A stretch of 64,000 nt of DNA from Marisa cornuarietis (GCA_004794655.1 SMMW01000524.1:1404501-1468500); one strand, 5' to 3'; counted from the first letter of the stretch, positions 43,008-54,820 are shown. The notes: generated by a model from the sequence alone, not told the origin. Made by a program: numbers and translations.

Positions 43008-44826
43008 CCTGCATGAAAAATAGTGATCATAAGGACAATGAAGAACTTCTAAATCCAGGGCCCAACATTTCTAGAGGAACAGATTTAGTACAGGTAAATA
43101 TTGTAATCTGTTTTATGGTGACAAGAAATCAAACATTGAGAATCCTTTGCAAACTACCTGACTGAAGAGCTTTATTCCTCCTTAATAAGCTGCTGGAATG
43201 TGCAAGCATGTGCCAAAGTGCAGCCTTTAAAGATGCAGTTTCTAGGAGCTCTTGTTGTGTTACTTTTAAGGCCTGTCAGTAGTCCCCAGCACCAGAACAA
43301 TCACTGTCTTGATTTTTAGTGCTTAACTTTGAAACAGTGCACTGTTTACACATACTTAACTAGATCATGACAGAACACTATGACAAAGTACCCACAACCC
43401 TGATAACCTCTTGTCAGCACCATGCTATCCTGTCCCATCTTAGAGAGTTTAACTCTGGAAGGGATGCCTTCGCTGTTTTGCTGTCCCTGGCAGAACAGCG
43501 GACACAAGGTACTATACCACAAGTGTGGGCCTTGTCTCCCTGATGCTCAAGTCCTGCAATGTATAACCCATATTAATTGCTCTTAGCAAGAAATAAATAT
43601 GAAGAGCTTTCATTCAAAAGGAACAATGAAATGACCTGTAAAACCTCTAAATAAAATGAAAATGGCTTACCTTTGTCTTGGCAAAGGATATTTAATACTG
43701 ATTTGGAGACTGTAATCATACAACAGTCACTTAACTGTTTACATCTGGGGAATTGTAATAGTGATGATGTGAATTTATCTTTGATGCATGGTTCTGTATA
43801 ACCTGAAGTACATAAAACTGGACAAACTTTCCAAGGAAATGTGAACTGGGGAAGAGTGCTATCAGACAAAAAAAAAATAATAATACCTACAGACATGCCA
43901 AGACTGGGAGTTTTTTTATTTTTGGCAGTGTTCCAACTATCCTCAAGTTTCTTGGGAAGATGCAAACTGGGACAGTGTGTTAACCAAACATGTTTATACA
44001 CACAAAAAATGAAAAGCAGCTGCAGACATTGTGACACGATGATATATGGTATCTGCTGGCAATCAGAAATGGGAAGTCAGTCACAGTAATTACTGGTGCT
44101 GACAGAAAGCATACCAAAAGATCTAATAATAAGTGTTATAAGTACAGTTTTACCTGGAAGCAAATAAGGAAGAAACTAACCATATATTACCATATATCAT
44201 TTAGGGAATATTAATGGTTGGTGTTGTCTGTGACCATTATTTTTATGGGGCAGTTGATGGCACAGTGACTAAAATGCCTGTCACCACGATATGGGTTCAG
44301 TCTTGGCTGTGACATGTATTTCTCTAGATGAACAACTGTTTACAAGGCTGACCATCAGTTGATTTATTTGGATACTGGTTTCTCCCACCCTGTGTGTGAT
44401 GTGTACGTGTGCTGCCATGCGTGTTTGAGGGTGTTTGTGAGAGAAGGATTAAGAGAGTTATGAGTAACTATAACTTACAATAACACTTCCTACTTCTTCT
44501 TTGGGTTGGTTTGTTTACAAGAATCACATTTTCATTTTGATAACTGTCATTTTTGTTCCAGTCCCCAGACTGATGTTATGCCAAATAAACTGCAAGTGTC
44601 AAGAAAAGCCTTAGTGCCTGAGCAAGTATCATTTCACGACAGACCTGATCACTGTGGGCTAAAGGATTCACTTTCATTTCAGTCTGCAAATGACTTTGAA
44701 AGAGACTTTGTCAGAAGCAAACTTAGTGGTTTTTCAGCCTTTACAGATGATAAAAAAAGAACAAGAAGCAAGGATCTATTTTTACACTGGACACATAATT
44801 ATATTTTAGGAAATGCTTTATACTGA
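43008..44826 (+). CDS. Possible alternative 3' exons of CARD copy 1
   Basis: Two open segments downstream fit the reading phase. Exon 43008-43093 follows TTTTCAG and ends in CAG|GTAAAT. Joined to the exon ending at 40696 (phase 1), it stays open. Exon 44569-44826 follows CCCCAG in phase 0 and stops with TGA. Skipping the exon at 42547 would give 226 aa, with a Ser/Asp-rich tail (NEELLNPGPN, LSFQSANDFERDFVR) replacing the short C-terminus. A nearer AG at 44561 would stop after three codons. No known domain was recognised and there is no transcript evidence. Confidence 0.35.
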
Positions 44827-45599
44827 GACGTTATCATTACTATTTGATGAGGTTTTTACTTACTTTTCAGAATGATTCTCTTCTCACCTTAATCCGCAAA
44901 CAGCCCTTTGTTCTGATCATTTGATCTACATACTGCATTTGACCTTTTTCATTGTTGCGGTCCAGTGGCCCAACAGTTAGCACCTGTCACCAATACAGTT
45001 AAGGTTGTCTGTCCTGGGTTCAGCTCTCGTCTAGGGCACGTCTAGGGCACGCTGTTCTTTCTCTGCATGTGGCATCTGATTACAGGGCTAGGCTACAGTT
45101 GCTGGCTTGGCGTAAAACACCAATTCCTCCTCCTCCTTTTTCGTTCCCAGGAACAACTATAGTATTTAACCAGCAGATAACCACATCATGTGCTGTTGTT
45201 TTGATGTTGTCTTCATGTTTGACTCTAGTTTTTAGATTGTCCCTGTCTTTCTGTAAAGCACACTGAGCTTACATTTATGGATAGGGAGGTGCACTATGAT
45301 TATACTATTATGATATTATCAACTCACAAAAAGTTAAGGATTAAGTAGAAAATGGGTTATGGAAACCAACCGTAATAGGTGTGACTGTTCATGTTGTAAT
45401 TTATTTAAAATTTCATCATTTGACAGGTAAGAGCGAGAAGAAGTTTGACTGTAAACCAATTTGTAAACCAAGTTATGGACAGTCAGGCAACCCCACCCTC
45501 AAATCAAAATGTGACAGGAACGGTATCAGCAAGCAGAATCCATGTAAGGGACTTGTACAACCTGTACTTGGTGATAAATCTGCTCCTGTAACTGTTGCC

Positions 45600-45816
45600 T
45601 GACTTTGCTTGGATGGCTGATCAGACTTATGGTTCTATAATTTTGGTACTGATTACTGTTTCCTTTATTGGAAAGGGGTATAACTAATGATTGTCCATTC
45701 TTTGGGTTTTTTTTTTTTTTTTTGCTTTCCCAGATTCTTGGACACAAAGTGGTAAGGGCCTCTGGTGTTTCCTTTCTCACCTTACTTGAGCTTAGGTGGG
45801 ACATTGTCAGCACCAA
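45600..45816 (-). mobile_element. LINE reverse transcriptase fragment
   Basis: The minus-strand translation includes QSLVIPLSNKGNSNQYQNYR and TISLISHPSKV, the NYRxISL motif at the start of LINE RT domains. Downstream, about 45530-45600 shares a GGTTGTACAAGTCCCTT repeat with 11170-11210. Confidence 0.75.
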
Positions 45817-46338
45817 GGGACTTACCTCCCTTCAGTCTGTAAAATATTTGTTGACAATCAGAACGTTATACTAGATGAGACATATAGTAGCTCTGCCATT
45901 TTCATTTTGTAAAATCTACCACTTTTTTGAAAACTGATCAAATGGTAAGCTGACAGTTGATGAAAGTTGATACTTCTGTCAGACATAACTATAATTATCT
46001 TTACACAAATACAATGATTTTGTGACTTTTGATCAGCAAGCAACCTTAAACAGACTGATGTCTCAAATAGAATAGTAAAACTGAAAATGTACCATTTCTT
46101 GTGTTTTAAATACATATCAATTGTTCTGCCGTCTCTCCCTCATCCTGTAAAATATCAAAAACTCTGACTCACTCTCGACGGCTGTACCGCTGAAGCCTGT
46201 CATTTTCGTAAGTCAGTGTTCGTACAGCAGCTAATAATTTTTCAGATGCTTGGTTGCTGTAATTGGTTCTGCAACGAGGTGACTCTGTGTAAACGACTGT
46301 CCAACTCTGGCGTCACGCCTTTTATTACCTCCCTTACC

Positions 46339-46469
46339 ATGAACACAGATCACCGTGAAATCCGGGGAAGGATTTTCAGATACTTGAATCACTTGACTAA
46401 CGCAAAAAAGGTGGACGAGCTGTCCACTGGGGGACCCTCTCTCGCGGGCGCAAGACCGGCCCCGCTGGC
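46339..46469 (+). other. Candidate coding first exon, unassigned
   Basis: An ATG in the context TTACCATGA opens a frame beginning MNTDHREIRGRIFRYLNHL and ending in ...PAPL plus GC at a perfect GTAAGT donor (46470). It leaves in phase 2, exactly the phase accepted by CARD exon 2. It is not recognised as any family. It could be an alternative first exon for the array or chance. Confidence 0.25.
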
Positions 46470-46604
46470 GTAAGTTCACCCAGAGATCGGTGTACATCTC
46501 TGATTCACCCAAAACCTGTGTCCCATCGTGTTAAGGGATGAGAAGAAGAAGACCTAGTTGACAGTAAACCAGAACACCTACTTGGTGCAGTGGTACTTCT
46601 AGAG

Positions 46605-47156
46605 CAGGGGAAAGGAACTTTTCTTCTGTCAAGGGCCATTCGCGGGTCATACAAAATTGTCAACTCGAAAATCAGCTTGCTATATCTGTTCAAGCCGTAG
46701 TTTTACCAGAGTGTATTAACTTTTTACAAATATCAGTGAAATTGTACAGCATGGTTAGTGAGAGGTTGTATAGTTTTAGAGAACGAGTAACTGCATATCG
46801 AGGCGATAGTCTACTCTTGAAATGGTCTGTTACTTCTGAAATAAAATTGTTCTGAATTTTTACATTTATTCCTTGTGTTTAAGAAGTTGATGGGAGAACT
46901 ACGACTCACCATGTCCTCCAAGCGCACTCCCAGCCTGCCTGGCAATGTCCTCTAATTCAGCAGGCAGACGGGCAGCGGAGGAGAAACTTACCTGTCGTGT
47001 ACTCCTGTCTGTCCCGTAATGTACGTTCCTTGTACGTCCCTCACAATTTACGTTATCACTATGATTCATTTGATAAAAATTAATGTTGCTATGAAAAAAG
47101 ATCCTAGATCCGGGCCAGATCAAATGATTTCACGGGCCGGACGCTCCCCTACCCTG
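46605..47156. mobile_element. Non-autonomous hAT-like element, 552 bp
   Basis: The ends are CAGGGGAAAGGAAC and, inverted, CAGGGTAGGGGAGC. The flanking octamers TTCTAGAG (46597-46604) and TTCTTGAG (47157-47164) match 7/8. Subterminal GGGCCATTCGCGGGTCAT and GATTTCACGGGCCGG are typical of the CAGGGGTxGGxAACC hAT group. It splits a copy of the ~110-bp repeat. Confidence 0.75.
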
Positions 47157-47290
47157 TTCTTGAGGGATTTTGAGGTACGCGAACCACCTGACAGCGAACA
47201 GGAACACCTGCACGTGTAGAAATGCATTATTACTTCTGACCAACACTGGAATTAAAAGGAAAAGTAAGGAATAACCCCTCGTGCTGTAGC
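47157..47290 (+). repeat. Isolated ~110-bp repeat unit, right of the hAT
   Basis: GGATTTTGAGGTACGCGAAC followed by CTGACAGCGAACAGGAACAC matches the tandem units at 48063-48510. The other half of the interrupted unit (CAGTAAACCAGAACACCTAC) lies left of the hAT, at about 46562-46596. Confidence 0.6.
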
Positions 47291-47801
47291 AAACTGGTTG
47301 CATGCAATGAATTTTTCCTGCTTTTATATAAAACTCGTTTTCTACGTCACCTACTCCAGGGTCGCTCACCTCACTCACGCGACTGGTTGAGAGACAGGGA
47401 ATGGGTGCAGGATGGAGGGAAAACAAAGTGCTGTCAGCAATACACGCTGTCCAAAACAAGTCATCCTGCTACATAACTACAGTGGAATGCGAACTCTGGA
47501 GAGAAATCCGTCTACAAGATCTACAAGACATTTTCCGGTTATAAGAGAGATTAGAGAAAGTCGTCGCACTACCCAGCACTGTAAAGACATCTAACCGAAA
47601 GATAAAGGGAACAATGTTCAGCTGATTTTCAGAGCGATTCCAAACCACAAGTTTAGAATATTTCGACCATTTGTTAATGCTTAGTTCCCACCCTAGCGTC
47701 TCCCTTTTATCATCAGGCTTGACAAGGATAAATGTGAAGCTTCCTCCTCCACCTCTTCGAAATCATCATCATAGGTGACAACACTTTCCTACAGAAACAT
47801 C

Positions 47802-49092
47802 AGAGACGGCACAAGTTTCATTCTCTGAAGGAGAATAAAGTTATTTCTTTCGTACGACGAGGACAAAACGTACAAGTGCTGAGTCACACACACAAAGAGG
47901 TTAGTAAATTTAAAATTTATTTGTATCATTTACACATACAAATCAATTCAACTCTACTCATAAAATTACATAACTCCTCCACCGCTAATATATATCACCT
48001 ACTTCTTTCAATGCCTATATTATTCTACCTACAATTCTACTAACAACTAAGGGGAGGGACAAAGGATTTCGAGGTATGTGAGCCGCTTGGCAGCAAACCA
48101 GAACACCTACACGTGTACGATGCTGTGGTACTTCCTCGGTTTTTCTCCCAAACTCAAATTTGGGGTCACTGAAATGGTAATATTTCGAGATACGTGAGCC
48201 ACTTAATTGTCAGCGGACCAGAACAGGTACCGCTACGGTGCTGTAGGTAGTTCTTTCTCCCACACTCGAAATAACGGAAACCAAATACGTGTAGGTGGGA
48301 TTTTGAGGAACGTGAGCCACTTGTCAGCGGACCGGAACACCTACAGGATACTGTGGCGTTTCTCCCGCACTCAGAATAAGGGACCTAATGCGAAAAAGTA
48401 TTTCGAGATACGAGAGCCACTTGACAGCAGACCAGAACACTATACACGGTGCAAATATTAATTAAGGTACTTCGATCTCCCACACTTGTAATAATTAAAA
48501 AGGAATGACCCTCCGCCCTAGCGCTGCTGCGAACAGGTTGAAGGCACTATACGTCACCTGTTCCAGGGTCAGTCCTCTCGCTCGCGTGGGTGGCCAAGTC
48601 AAGGGTGGAGCACACAGTTACATTTAATATAATAGTAGTAATATAACTTCGTGTGCGGAAGGGACAAAACGCACTGTCAACGGTACAGGCTGCCCTCAAC
48701 AAGCCCTCGATCCGAAACACATTACGCAACACCAATTTTTTTCAAGGTTCGCGCTGTCGTATCCTTCAGTTTTACAGGTCTCCAGAACTACGTGGACGAT
48801 TATTTTAGAAATCCGATTTTTTTTCTTCTTTTTAAAAACTAGGTAAGTTAAGTTAAATAAGTAAGTTAAATATTAATTGTAACGGGAATTTCTCTTTTCT
48901 GTGTATGACTGCCAGTAAAGGGACAGCATTAGTGTTGAGCTACGGGTGTCTGTGTGTAACCGATACCTGATCATCTACTCATCGCGCGGCACTAACAAGG
49001 AAGTACATGTTATACAGCGTGTGTCCTTACACCCTGTGTATGCATTCCTGAAGGGGATTTTGCCGCCCTCGCCGCTCAGTCTCAGCCCAGAA
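47802..49092 (+). repeat. 5' flank of CARD unit 2, duplicated at 57892-59156
   Basis: From GAGACGGCACAAGTTTCATT to the ATG, this flank aligns to 57892-59156 with high identity, and the distance to ATG is similar (1,291 and 1,265 bp). It includes the tandem array and the conserved 5' block (48914-49092). Copy 1 shares only the last ~440 bp, starting near 36790. Confidence 0.8.
48063..48510 (+). repeat. ~110-bp tandem array upstream of CARD copy 2
   Basis: Four units start near 48067, 48180, 48300 and 48400. Each has TTTCGAGATACGTGAGCCAC, then CAGCGGACCAGAACACCTA and TCTCCCACACTCGAAATAA segments. Units differ by several percent and small indels. An orthologous array precedes copy 3. Confidence 0.8.
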
Positions 49093-49261
49093 ATGGCGTA
49101 AGTATACACGAAACGACGGAAACTAGAATTTGTTTTTACTAACTTTCTATGTGTATACTCTTGTGTTTTCAAATTAGTTTGCAATTACAATAGGGGGGGG
49201 GATTTAACTTTTTGTGAAATTTTAGTTTTCTAGGGGTATATTAAGCAGTGGATCAAAGGTC

Positions 49262-51218
49262 ATCATCATTCCTTGTTACTCCTCGAGGAACATCACCTCG
49301 CCAGCGGACCCGGTTTTGGACAGCCCCCCTCAGTTGGGCCCATGTGGTTCCGGCATCCTTTGCCTCGCTCTCTACTGATCTTTTCCAAGTCTGTTTTGGC
49401 CTCCCGACTCTCCTCTTCCCCTGAGGGTTCCAGTCAAGTGCCTGTCTGGCAATGGTGTCATCTGGTATGCGCAGGGTGTGTCCTATCCAGCCACACTTGC
49501 ACTTTTTGATGTCCTGACTAGTGGCATTCTGGTTAGTTCTTTTCCACAGGGTGCTATTGGAGATCTTTTCAGGCCATCTTATTCCCAAAATATGGCGAAG
49601 GCATCGGTTGGTAAAGGTCTGGAGCTTGTTGTTGATGGTGTTTGTCACTCTCCAGGTTTCAGAGCCATACAGTAGGACTGCCTTCACATTGGTGTTGAAG
49701 ATGCGGGTCTTACTGCGGAGGGATAATGCTCGGGAGTTCCAGATGGAGCGTAGGGTGTTAAAAGCATGCCTGGCCTTGTTTATGCGGCTTCTGATGTTGT
49801 CGCCAACTCCACCGTCCTTGCTGACGATGCTTCCCAGATATGTGAAGCGGTCTGTTTTTAGGATGTTCTCTCCTTGAAGATGGATTGGAATTTCCTGCTT
49901 GTTGTTGATTTTCAGCACTTCGGTCTTCTTTCTGTTGATCTTCAATCCGGTCTTCTCTGCTTCGTCTGATAGCTTGCTCAGTTTGGTTTGTGCATGCTGC
50001 TGCCGATGAGATAGGAGACTAATGTCATCTGCAAAGTCCAGGTCTTCTAGCTGTTTGGTGAAGGTCCACTGGATACCGGTGTTGTTGTCTTGAGTTGTCT
50101 TACGCATAATCCAGTCTACGACCATCAGGAAGATTGTCGGCGATAAAATGCAACCCTGTCTTACACCAGTCTTCATTACAAAAGGTTTAGTGAGTTTGCC
50201 GTTATGGATAACTTGGCAGGATGAGTCTTTGTATAATCCCTGGATAATGTTTATGAATTTAGGCGGAATACCATAGTGATTCATCAGTCTCCAGATGACG
50301 TCCCTTGCTACACTGTCGACAGCCTTCTCAAAATCCACAAAAGTTATATAAAGGAAGGATTGCCATTCGATAGACTGCTCAATGATGATACGAAGGGTTG
50401 CAATGTGGTCAGTGCATGACTTATCCTGGCGAAACCCTGCTTGTTCTGGTCGCAATCTCTTGTCTAGTGCCTTCTTCAGTCTCTCTAGTATTATCCTTGT
50501 CAGGACATTGCTGGGGATGGACAGCAGCATGATCCCCCGCCAGTTGCACTGGGAGAGGTCTTTGGTAGTTTGACCAGGTGGCCTAATTTCCAGTCTGCTG
50601 GGACTAGCTCTTGTTCACAGATCTTGAGTAGGAGGGGCTGTAAAATTGTTGCTGGGTCTGTCATTAGTGCTTCTGGTTGTATGCTGTCCGGGCCTGCTGC
50701 TTTGCCATTTTTCATGCTTTTGATAGCTTTGACGATTTCTGTCTTAGTGGGAGGGCTGGTGTTGACGTGAAGTTGTGCAGTTGCTGGTGATATTTCAGGT
50801 AAGGATGGTGGTTGAGGTCGAGTCAGCAGCTCTTCGAAGTGCTCCATCCAGCGGTCTCTTTGTCCTGCATCGTTTGTTATGGTCTTGCCGTCTTTGTCTT
50901 TCACCGGCTTGTTTGAGTTTACGCTCCTGCCTGACAGAGTTCGTGTTATTTCGTATAATCGCTTCATGTTTCCCTGTACGGCTGCTGTCTCTGCTTCCTC
51001 TGTCAGTTTATGGGCGAAGCGTCTTGTCCTTCCTTACAGACCTCTTCACTTGGCTGGTGTGCTTCCCAGTATTTCGTTTTGAGACCTTCTTTCTCTTGCT
51101 GGTCTTGGCACTGGTTGAGCTTCTGTTTCAGTCCCTTCCTTGATTCAATCTTTGCCCAAGTCTCTGGAGTCATCCATTCCTGATGTTTTCTTTCCATCTT
51201 CCCTAGAACATCTGTACT
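49262..51218 (-). mobile_element. 5'-truncated LINE (~1.96 kb) in CARD copy 2
   Basis: The minus strand encodes a reverse transcriptase in at least three frames: 51197-51003 (RKHQEWMTPETWAKIESRKG), 50967-50500 (KNGKAAGPDSIQPEAL) and 50530-49253 (RPEQAGFRQDKSCTDHIATL, GVRQGCILSP, and the catalytic box as FADD). The C-terminus carries RRVGRPKQTWKRSVESEAK and RVRWRGDVPRGVTRND. The 3' end is (ATG)n. GGTC borders both ends, and copy 3 shows the uninterrupted site near 59328. Frameshifts mean it is inactive. It is 5'-truncated, with no endonuclease. Confidence 0.9.
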
Positions 51219-51635
51219 GGTCGTTTGCCCCTAATTTTTATAATTGGTGCCCACCGCAGCCTCAGTGAGTCATATTCCGTCAAACCCAAATTTCGACTGT
51301 AAAAATCGTGAATTCCCTTGAACGTGGACGTGTGTCTTGCGCACAAAGGACTTGTTGCAAACGCAGTCGGCATCCGGTAGCTGTATTTGAAGATGTACAG
51401 GTGATTATTTTAAGCAATACTAATCTTAACTACGTGTGTGAATGTTCGGATTATTTGAAAGTTGTGTAACAGGTGACAGGTTAACAAGTATAGTATAATA
51501 CGTTGCATATCGGATGAACAATTCACGTATCTGTATTCAGCGGACGATCAGCCAGTCATTCAATATTTGCGTCCATAATTTTCAACCAAGAAAATTGTTA
51601 ATCGTGGCACAGTGGGTAGTGCATGTCGTGACATT

Positions 51636-51743
51636 CCCTAGCAGCACAAAATGCCGAAAACACATGGGTCCCATAGAAAGTATGTGGGACCCATGTTCTA
51701 CCCTAGGGGACCCATGTATTTTTGACACTCTGTGCTGCTAGGG
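51636..51743. mobile_element. 108-bp palindromic MITE
   Basis: CCCTAGCAGCACA (51636-51648) and TGTGCTGCTAGGG (51731-51743) are perfect inverted repeats. Internal CATGGGTCCC and GGGACCCATG extend the hairpin. Copy 3 near 59760 continues across this point without it. Confidence 0.85.
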
Positions 51744-51798
51744 TTTGTGTTTATCCTCTTGATAGGTATAAGATTGAGAAACACAGGTCTAGTATCTA

Positions 51799-52164
51799 CG
51801 GTAAATTTCGGACTATAAGCCGCGACTTTTGTCCCCAGCTTTAAACCCTGCGACTTAAACAGCGATGCGTCTTGTTTGTTGATTTTTTCCTCATTTTTCA
51901 TATTCCGATTAATTTTTCAGTGAGCTCCATGCTAAAGTGTTAACCGTTAACGTTGTTACAGTGTCAGCTGTTCACATTTTTCAATCAAAGCCGCGTACAA
52001 ATGAAGCATTCAGATCAGCTGCTGAAGTACACATCCTCATCATGCCAAAAACGAGACAACATGACTACAATGCAGCTTTTATGTTGTACATATTTGCGGC
52101 TTATTTGTGAAAAAGTAGAGTTTTTTTAATTTAGTAGGTGCACTCAGTAGACCGAAATTTACGG
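51799..52164. mobile_element. Mariner/pogo-like non-autonomous element, 366 bp
   Basis: The left end CGGTAAATTTCGG and right end CCGAAATTTACGG are inverted repeats, with TA on both sides (51797-51798, 52165-52166). The subterminal ACTATAAGCCGCGACTTTT is shared by a widespread class of animal DNA elements. Copy 3 lacks it at about 59818. No transposase frame remains. Confidence 0.75.
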
Positions 52165-53049
52165 TAATCGTGGGCGTGGGGAAAGAGGGAAATTCCCGAT
52201 TACAGACCTCAGTGAGCTGTTGCTTTGATCTTCGGAAAAGTCTACAACAAAGGCGAGTTCAGGTGAAACTGAACGACGAAAAAGTTTGTTTTGTTTGTTT
52301 ATCGGTAGTACTGGCACTTTTTTTTAATTCTTTTAGTAGTAGTCCTTCTTGACTCGCGCTAATAACACGGCTGTATCCCCTGCATGTACTCGTACAAAGG
52401 GGGCACAGACTTATAGATCGAGGGACACATATTTACCCGCACATGCAGTTGATGTGAGGCTTAAAACAAAACCTTAATAAAGATGAAAACAAAAGAAAAA
52501 TTCCGAAAATTTTCGATTTATCACGTTAAATAAAGTTATCTTGGGCTGTGTCCTGGAATGTAGAGCATCATGCATGTGATGGCATTGAAAGGAAGGTGCT
52601 GTACGTGTGAGAATATTAAACGTATGGAAGTTTGTACCTCTTTTCCCCACTCATAAAAGTGTCGATAAAATCTGCTTATTCTTTAAAACATACAAATGCT
52701 TTAATGTAAAGTGAGGAGATGTGAGCATTGTGCTGTCCGCCCGAGATGATCCACGGAAGACAGATCCGCCACTGCCATTCATATAATTGTCATTTTAAGT
52801 GTCCTTAGTTTTACAAATGACCTGTTCACCCGAGTAAATGTACGCAGACTGATTCTGAGAACAAATAAACCAAAAAAATGAATGTTTACATATTAGACAT
52901 AAGGAAATGTCAAGTGGCCATGTTGAAAGGTACGTGATGACACATTATCGCCCTTAAAAACCGTTTCATGCTGGAAATATCTAGTTATGAGATGAGCGAT
53001 GTATATCTCAAGGTACCGCCATTGTCATGGTCAAAAATAACAAAACAAC

Positions 53050-53190
53050 CATAGGATTTTATATAGCCCATTTCCCCACACGGAGGTGAGATCGATGCGC
53101 TTTGCAAGAAAGCAGGGACAGAGGGGGAAAGAACCCCTGTGATGTATACGCCACAATCAAGTACAAACACACACACACCATACATATTGA
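53050..53190 (-). repeat. LINE/SINE tail remnant
   Basis: TTTTATATAGCCCATTTCCC with GATGCGCTTTGCAAG matches the TATAGCGC...GCGCTTTACA tail seen elsewhere. It is followed by a body rich in GGGACAGAGG and a CA repeat. Confidence 0.5.
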
Positions 53191-54227
53191 ATTTACAAAT
53201 GACCTGTTCTCCTATTAAATTTATAAAGACAGATTTTCTGGGGAAAAGCTAACACCTAAACGCTAATATTTTACGCATCAGGAAAAGTCGGTTGGCTATT
53301 TTGAAAGGTGATGACAAACCCCCTGTTTAAAAAAAAACTGCTTCTCTCTTTTCTAAACTGCTGAGGCATGTTGTACTAAACTTTGCAGGTACTCAGGAAG
53401 CACTGGTGTTGACATGATGACACTTTCTTTTGAGAAATATTCAGAATACAATGAACAACTCTACAAAAAATTGCGACCTACTTTTAAGAAGTGCATTCCA
53501 GTTGATATAATGGACTAGCCTGTAATTGCTGAAAGACTTATGATGTTTGAAACGGTAAGATTTTAGCATTGTAAATGTGTATGTATGTCAGCATGCATGC
53601 ATGTGTTTGTGGGTGTGAATGTGTGTGTATTATAGGGGAGGAAAAGCCAGCAGATTGCAGTTCTCAATGTTTAATAACATATACAAATGTATGAAAACTT
53701 GTAGGATCTAGTATCATAAATAAGCATTGTATGTTTGTTTTTATTTATTTTAAATAGCTTTTTTAATCTTCTTTGTAAAACATTGTTAGCCATACTTTTG
53801 CGAGGATGCAGTGTTCACGTGATTAATATTACTGGCTGGTGCACCTAGTATTATTCTGGGAAAAAAGATTTGCTACTCTGGTTTTCTCTCCTTTTGCCCT
53901 TCAAGTGCCAACACTTATTTGTTCTTTTTAAGTCTGATTTTTCTCTTCTCGTGGTTTTTTCTTTGTGGTCTTTCAAAATGCAGCTTTTACTTTGTCTAAT
54001 TTTCTCTCTTTTGGGGGTGAGGCGGGATGTTAACAGCCTTAAAACGGCAGTTCTTGTTGTACCAGAAAACACTGTTTTCAATAATATATATCGTTTTTGG
54101 TGGAGATATTCTTTCAGTTTGCCCTGTGATAATATACATTAAGCAAGGTTTTGGAAAATAAAACCAAGTTAGTAAGATGAAAAGAATGTTGCCTGGTCAC
54201 ATTTTAGTCACCAAAAGGTAATCAGTT

Positions 54228-54600
54228 AATTTACTAATAATAATAATGATGAGGATTTATATAGCGCCTTTCCAAAGATTTGCTCAGAGCGCTTTACATA
54301 TATCATACATAGACTAAATCGTTAACAACTATGCATCTATATTCACATGTAAAGGATATGCTCACTTCTACAACATTTGCTATTCATATACAAAGTAAAT
54401 TACAGACACATGTTATACACGTTCATGTCAGGACAGGGTCATAGTGAAGTCATCGTTCGGAAAAGATGTGTCTTATGTTTAGACTTAAAGGAAGCAAGAG
54501 AATGAGAGTGACAAAGGCTGACGGGTAATCAGTTCCAAGCTGGCAGAGCTTGGTAGGAGAAAGATTTCTATCCATACGTCTTTGATTAATTGACTGAAAT
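54228..54600 (-). mobile_element. LINE 3' end in CARD copy 2
   Basis: (AAT)n, GGATTTATATAGCGCCTTTC and AGCGCTTTACATATATCA, then sequence closely matching the 3' end of the LINE at 39393-40365. Copy 3 (63750) shows CAGTTAATTCCTTAAAATTT with no insert. The surrounding sequence differs from the copy-1 site. Confidence 0.7.
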
Positions 54601-54687
54601 TTGTATGGGATCAGACAAGCATTTTATCATCTATGTGCAAGCTGGTGCCGAGCAGCTTTCGCTCTTGCCTGCAAACATCCAGAAGAG

Positions 54688-54820
54688 GTACCTGATTTAT
54701 CTAAGAAGGTAAAAGGTGGCCAGAGAGGTCGGCTCTATCTTCTTTACAAGCCTTAGATGTGAACCCCTTAACAATTTACCATCCCTATCTTGCTAGGGCC
54801 TTCTACCTTTACCTTTCATG
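54688..54820 (+). mobile_element. SINE-like segment before exon 3 of CARD copy 2
   Basis: GTACCTGATTTATCTAAGAA with GGTAAAAGGTGGCCAGAGAG at the start and GGGCCTTCTACCTTTACC at the end match 40370-40515 and 63866-64000. It is shared by all copies, so it predates the duplications. Confidence 0.5.

Larger units (their letters stand above)
42663..46338. other. Downstream of CARD copy 1: possible 3'UTR, alternative exons and repeats
   Basis: Apart from the tentative exons at 43008 and 44569 and a LINE fragment at 45600-45816, no recognised gene is seen. Long minus-strand frames at 43573-44037 are low-complexity and lack splice or similarity support. Confidence 0.45.

Noticed and set aside
43573..44037. 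154-aa minus-strand frame
   Set aside because: Low complexity, hydrophobic and repetitive, with no splice pattern or family resemblance. It lies in the downstream region of CARD copy 1.
45427..45602. Possible extra 3' exon (GKSEKKFDCKPICKP...)
   Set aside because: Half of it overlaps a dispersed repeat also found near 11170-11210 and borders a LINE fragment. CAG|GTAAG could equally be a donor.
49253..51197. Reverse transcriptase frames as a host gene
   Set aside because: 5'-truncated, frameshifted, with LINE-type tail and an empty paralogous site: a retrotransposon copy.
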